Positions 8,016-10,855 of a stretch of 10,855 nt of DNA are shown piece by piece. Source of the DNA: Erysipelotrichaceae bacterium UBA6182 (lineage in GTDB: Bacteria; Bacillota_I; Bacilli_A; Erysipelotrichales; Erysipelotrichaceae); NCBI GenBank assembly GCA_002422065.1, contig DITO01000010.1:1-10855 (forward strand), in the 5' to 3' direction. Both the position numbers and the translations under genes were made by a program. The notes under the pieces are model-generated. The model worked only from the letters and a program-made list of their open reading frames with translations, was not told where the DNA came from and did no database searches. Positions within the stretch are counted from its first letter, which is position 1. Each line of letters opens with the position of its first letter.

Positions 8016-8045
8016 ATCATATTTAGTTAATAAATGTATTAACAA
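8016..8045 (-). promoter_or_regulatory. Candidate sigma-A-type promoter for the leader and giant gene
   Basis: On the minus strand TTGTTA (8045-8040, 4 of 6 to the -35 consensus) is followed after 18 bases by TATGAT (8021-8016, 5 of 6 to the -10). A start near 8009 would give a leader of about 170 bases that includes the short ORF and the hairpin. The surroundings are AT-rich, so chance matches are common. Confidence 0.4.
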
Positions 8046-8055
8046 ATATAAAGAC

Positions 8056-8080
8056 AAAAAATGTGTAAAAACCACATTTT
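8056..8080 (-). terminator. Possible weak terminator downstream of the ATP-grasp gene
   Basis: An 8-bp perfect stem, AAAATGTG with CACATTTT, around a 7-base loop; on the minus strand the T-rich arm runs on to give six T residues before GTC. The stem is AT-rich and lies about 245 bases beyond the ATP-grasp stop, so its strength and role are uncertain. It would insulate the promoter just downstream. Confidence 0.4.
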
Positions 8081-8325
8081 AATTTAGTGATGTTTCTTTT
8101 ACGGAAATTGCTAGAATTTCTTCCAATAAAATGAGTATTTTTAGCTAATAAAAGCTTTAAGAGGTTTGCATTTAGAGACTTATTTTATCCAATCTGGGCA
8201 TTGATAATATTATACTACTAATATGATATTGAGCTATTTAAGATGTTAGAATCATCAGTTGCATATCAAAAATCATAGAATCCAAGCATATATGTAAATA
8301 AATTTGCTGATTGACACCAAAAATT

Positions 8326-9252
8326 CTATTGATTTAGAGTTTCTAAATCAATCCATGATCCCATTTCTTGATTTAACCATTCATCTTTGTATTTCCCAAA
8401 GCCACTAAGAGAGTAGAATGTCAACTCTCCAAATTTAATTTGACCATTTACATTATACAAATCTACCCTAACATGAATAAATTGCTTAGATAACAATCGA
8501 CAAATTGCAACCATGTTTTCGAAGTTTTTTGGTTTATTATTTTGAATTTTGCTATCAAATTCATGTCTTATTCTTGCTTTACGAAAATTCCAATCGATAT
8601 CGTAAAAATTTTGTTTATGTTCCCCAAATCTATTTATATCAAGTTGAATAAGTTTTGGTTCACCATGAAAGCAGAAAAACTTAAAATCCATTGGTTCATT
8701 CCCATAATCATCACTTAAATATTCTTCAATTATAATTTGCGGTTTAATCGATTTGTAAGCATAAACTCTTCCAAACCAGAACCAGTTCCTTTTTAACCAA
8801 GATTCAATCTTCTTTTTTGCAACCTTCTTATTAAGCTTTGATTTATCTTTACATATAATGTTGGATCCGGAGCCATGTGTGGTTTTAATTACGAAACTAT
8901 TAGGTAAATCTTCAAAAACAATCTCATCAAATTTCTCGTAAACCCCTAAAAGTTTAACAAGATATTGCTCACCAATTGTATCTTCGATATATTTTCTTAC
9001 CTGCAATTTATCTACAAAGTCGGTCAAATCCATTTTATTATTCAATTTTAAATATTGTAATTTCTCATTATAGCTTATCGGTTCATTAATATTTAGCTTA
9101 AATCCTGTCAAAATTCTATCCATAAATTCCAAATAAACTTGATCTTGCATAAAACTAAAAAACTCAGTTTTAGATAATGAAGTAATTACAAAAACAGTAA
9201 TTTTATTTACAATTTTTTCAATAGTTTTAAATGCTAACCTATTTATATTCAT
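8326..9252 (-). CDS. TupA-like ATP-grasp protein, probable cell-surface polymer synthesis
   Basis: This 308-residue protein fits the TupA-like ATP-grasp family, named after the teichuronopeptide protein of alkaliphilic Bacillus and common in capsule and exopolysaccharide loci. ATP-grasp enzymes join a carboxylate to an amine through an acyl phosphate, so attachment of an amino acid to a sugar is plausible; the substrate is unknown. Motifs in order: YNEKLQYLKL (61-70), IGEQYLVKLLGVYEKFDEI (93-111), the glycine-rich ATP loop FVIKTTHGSGSN (120-131), IIIEEYL (173-179), DFKFFCFHGEPK (189-200), NFYDIDW (215-221) and the metal-site segment VRVDLYNVNGQIKFGELTF (261-279). Length is normal and the catalytic motifs look intact. 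The ATG at 9252 has an AAGGAAG site 3 bases upstream, slightly close. It appears to be a single-gene unit between two surface-protein genes, with no glycosyltransferases beside it. Confidence 0.85.
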   Translation of the reverse strand: MNINRLAFKTIEKIVNKITVFVITSLSKTEFFSFMQDQVYLEFMDRILTGFKLNINEPISYNEKLQYLKLNNKMDLTDFVDKLQVRKYIEDTIGEQYLVKLLGVYEKFDEIVFEDLPNSFVIKTTHGSGSNIICKDKSKLNKKVAKKKIESWLKRNWFWFGRVYAYKSIKPQIIIEEYLSDDYGNEPMDFKFFCFHGEPKLIQLDINRFGEHKQNFYDIDWNFRKARIRHEFDSKIQNNKPKNFENMVAICRLLSKQFIHVRVDLYNVNGQIKFGELTFYSLSGFGKYKDEWLNQEMGSWIDLETLNQ

Positions 9253-9748
9253 TATCTTCCTTCTTTAAATAAATTTTATCATTAAAAAACAAGAAACTGG
9301 AGAATTCTTAGATGAAACAACACGCTATCCATTTATAATAGGAGAATCTAAGTATCTGTTCGTTGCTTAAAATTAATTATAGTGTAAGGAATGACTTTGG
9401 ATAGTTTTAGTCACTTAAGGATTATTAAACTCAAGTTGTTAGACTCTGTGTCAAACGTTGAATCTATTTTATGATATTTCATACGCATCTTTTCTTTGAA
9501 AAGAAAACTTCTGAGTGGCCCAATCCAAAGCTCACCTTTCATACACAGCTTAGTGGATGAATTTAATTCTCAATATACCAAATTTGTAATTATGCATGAG
9601 TTATTTGGAGAACTTCTTAACAAGACTATTATTTTTAGACGAGTTAAACTGTTACGATTGCATAATAATTTCTATACTAGACTAAATTAGTAAGTTAACA
9701 CAGTGAGCAATAAAAATCATCATTTTCTTAACTAACAACCATTATGTT
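9253..9748. other. Non-coding spacer with no supported gene
   Basis: About 500 bases between the BMP gene terminator and the ATP-grasp start. I see no RNA gene and no ORF with a credible ribosome site. A 64-codon plus-strand frame (9496-9690) begins with TTG, lacks a Shine-Dalgarno and resembles nothing I know. A 25-codon minus-strand frame from 9488 is also unsupported. The stretch probably carries the ATP-grasp promoter and may contain decayed mobile or intergenic DNA. Confidence 0.5.
9424..9454 (-). promoter_or_regulatory. Weak candidate promoter upstream of the ATP-grasp gene
   Basis: A perfect TTGACA (9454-9449) is followed after 19 bases by TTTAAT (9429-9424, 5 of 6 to the -10). The spacer is longer than optimal and the site lies about 170 bases before the ATG, so this is tentative. 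Confidence 0.3.
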
Positions 9749-9776
9749 AGAAAAGCTAGTGATTACTCACTAGCTT
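9749..9776 (-). terminator. Rho-independent terminator after the FN3-BMP gene
   Basis: A perfect 10-bp stem, AAGCTAGTGA (9753-9762) with TCACTAGCTT (9767-9776), closes a 4-base loop. On the minus strand TTTTC follows. It begins 15 bases beyond the TAA of the BMP gene and is well placed to end that transcript. Confidence 0.85.
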
Positions 9777-9790
9777 AAGCACAAAGTTTT

Positions 9791-10855
9791 TTAATGATCG
9801 TATAAAGTAACTGTCGTTCTAACTAATGGAAGTTCAGTAACATTTATGACATCTGCATCTTTTTTAATGTTAGTTCGAATACCATTTGTATCCTCAACTA
9901 ATTTAGAATAAATTAGTTCATATTCAGTAGAAGAGAAGTTCAAAAAACGTGAGAAGTCCGTTGGTAAACTTACACCATTACTCGTAATATCTAAATATAC
10001 AATTTCTCCACCTTTGAAGTGTCCATCATAGAATTCAGATAAAGCATTATATACAGATGATGATAAATTTTTACTCGCAGATGTGATAACACATGTCGAA
10101 AGATTTGATTGATCGACATCTACCCCTATTACCTTTCCACCAACTTTCTCAGCACTAGCTATAACGGATAAGTTCGCTCCAGCAGCAACAGTAAATATTA
10201 CTTCAGTACCATCATTGTACCAAGAAGTGGCCTTTACTTCCCAATCAATATGTTCTGAGAAACTATTCAAGTATTCGAATTTTACATGAACATCAATACC
10301 TAATTCATGTGCAGCAAAATCAGCTCCTTGAATAAAACCATAACCAAAACGAACAACCGCTGGTAATTCCATGCCACCCATAAAACCTAATTCTGTATAA
10401 CCTTCTTTTACCGCTGCATAACCAGCTAAGAAAGCTGCTTGTTCTTCAGCAAAATATATCGAATGAACATTCTTTTCAATACGGATAGAAGAATAGTCTT
10501 CGTTATGAGGATCGGAATCTAACATAATAAATCTAATTTCAGTGTAAATATCTTGTGCTTCATAGATTGCAGGAGCTAATAAGTAACTTGGAACAACAAT
10601 AATCTTCGCACCAGCTTCTACGGCTGTTTTAATCGAGTCTAAATATGATTCAGTCGAGGCAGAGGTTGGTTGATAATACTTATAAGTTAATCCACTATCT
10701 TCTGCATAAGCAAGAACACCTTCCCAAGCCTCTTGATTGTAGGCATGATTGTTGACAGTTCCAGAGTCTGTAATCAATGCAATCTCAAACTTTTGTTCAG
10801 TTAAGTTGAAATTCAAGTATGATGCAAATGCTCCATACACCTTTGTCGTTCCACT
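9791..10855 (-). CDS. FN3 / BMP-family (PnrA-like) solute-binding fusion protein, C-terminal part
   Basis: The frame is open to the window edge, so the 5' end is missing; 354 residues are visible. The first eight, SGTTKVYG, are the end of an FN3 domain like those of the giant gene. From about residue 23 a complete BMP/Med-type binding domain follows: ALITDSGTVNNHAYNQEAWEG (26-46), GAKIIVVPS (82-90), FAEEQAAFLAGYAA (135-148), LGFMGGMELPAVVRFGYGFI (156-175), EVIFTVAAGANLSV (218-231), GVDVDQSNL (244-252) and CVITSASKNLSSSVYNAL (255-272). Family members such as PnrA/TmpC and BmpA are mostly lipoproteins that bind purine nucleosides for ABC import. Here the domain is not at a lipidated N-terminus but is the C-terminal head of an FN3 protein. 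A start at the GTG of 10840 would be artificial, since it falls inside the FN3 motif. Ligand and anchoring are unknown. Confidence 0.9.
   Translation of the reverse strand, partial: SGTTKVYGAFASYLNFNLTEQKFEIALITDSGTVNNHAYNQEAWEGVLAYAEDSGLTYKYYQPTSASTESYLDSIKTAVEAGAKIIVVPSYLLAPAIYEAQDIYTEIRFIMLDSDPHNEDYSSIRIEKNVHSIYFAEEQAAFLAGYAAVKEGYTELGFMGGMELPAVVRFGYGFIQGADFAAHELGIDVHVKFEYLNSFSEHIDWEVKATSWYNDGTEVIFTVAAGANLSVIASAEKVGGKVIGVDVDQSNLSTCVITSASKNLSSSVYNALSEFYDGHFKGGEIVYLDITSNGVSLPTDFSRFLNFSSTEYELIYSKLVEDTNGIRTNIKKDADVINVTELPLVRTTVTLYDH
10833..10852. repeat. 20-nt match to the FN3 cassette of the giant gene
   Basis: Twenty consecutive bases equal those within both 167-bp repeats (encoding GTTKVYG). 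The preceding Ser codon differs (AGT here, TCG there), so the two genes carry homologous but not identical cassettes. The rest of this copy lies beyond the window. Confidence 0.8.

Larger units (their letters stand above)
7838..8325. other. Intergenic leader region between the ATP-grasp gene and the giant gene
   Basis: About 490 bases. On the minus strand it holds, in order, an AT-rich stretch with nothing recognisable (8325-8081), a weak terminator-like hairpin (8056-8080), a candidate promoter (8016-8045), a strong Shine-Dalgarno with a 12-codon ORF (7923-7972) and a terminator hairpin (7910-7945). Next comes AT-rich sequence with a repeated CTTGATCA (7829-7836 and 7862-7869) around the giant gene's start. 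No tRNA or known riboswitch is recognised. Confidence 0.6.

Noticed and set aside
9440..9463. Insertion-sequence-like terminal sequence
   Set aside because: No matching inverted end, transposase or target duplication is visible; it also overlaps a promoter-like TTGACA.
9496..9690. 64-codon plus-strand frame in the spacer
   Set aside because: TTG start, no Shine-Dalgarno, no recognisable motif, and opposite in direction to all supported genes.
1..10855. Mycoplasma-type genetic code (UGA as Trp), considered because of the AT-rich composition
   Set aside because: capE ends with TGA at the expected family length, and Trp residues throughout are TGG.

Overview
The window looks like chromosomal DNA from a low-GC Gram-positive-type bacterium. 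Most of it is AT-rich. UGA is used as a stop (for example at the end of capE) and Trp is UGG, so the mycoplasma code does not apply. TupA-like ATP-grasp proteins, FN3-containing secreted proteins and ABC-type solute-binding proteins fit Bacillota or a close relative (Erysipelotrichia, Haloplasma or Izemoplasma type). I cannot name a genus. Every gene I can support reads on the minus strand, so transcription runs from high to low coordinates.

In transcription order: (1) 10855-9791 is the 3' part of a gene whose FN3 segment runs directly into a complete BMP/PnrA-type (nucleoside-binding) domain. It ends at a clear intrinsic terminator. (2) 9748-9253 is about 500 bases with no convincing gene. 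(3) 9252-8326 encodes a TupA-like ATP-grasp protein of the cell-surface polymer class. (4) 8325-7838 is a leader region. It holds a candidate promoter, a very strong Shine-Dalgarno driving a 12-codon ORF, and a terminator hairpin overlapping that ORF. (5) 7837-2660 encodes a secreted protein of about 1,725 residues: signal peptide, RCC1-like beta-propeller repeats, divergent FN3-like modules, four classical FN3 domains and a full-length OppA/DppA-type (SBP_bac_5) domain. A strong terminator follows. (6) 2496-1 is a tightly packed operon for UDP-N-acetyl-L-fucosamine: capE/fnlA, capF/fnlB and the start of capG/fnlC, with an ATGA overlap and a 2-base gap between genes.

The most striking structure is inside the giant gene. 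A GC-rich block (about 4213-5174) sits in an otherwise AT-rich gene and is bounded exactly by two perfect 167-bp direct repeats, 795 bp apart and in frame. The neighbouring BMP gene carries the end of a homologous FN3 cassette at the window edge, with a 20-nt identity. In both proteins the ligand-binding head starts shortly after the same motif, GTTKVYG. I infer a family of surface or secreted receptors with one conserved, recombination-prone FN3 stalk and interchangeable solute-binding heads, beside genes for surface polysaccharide.
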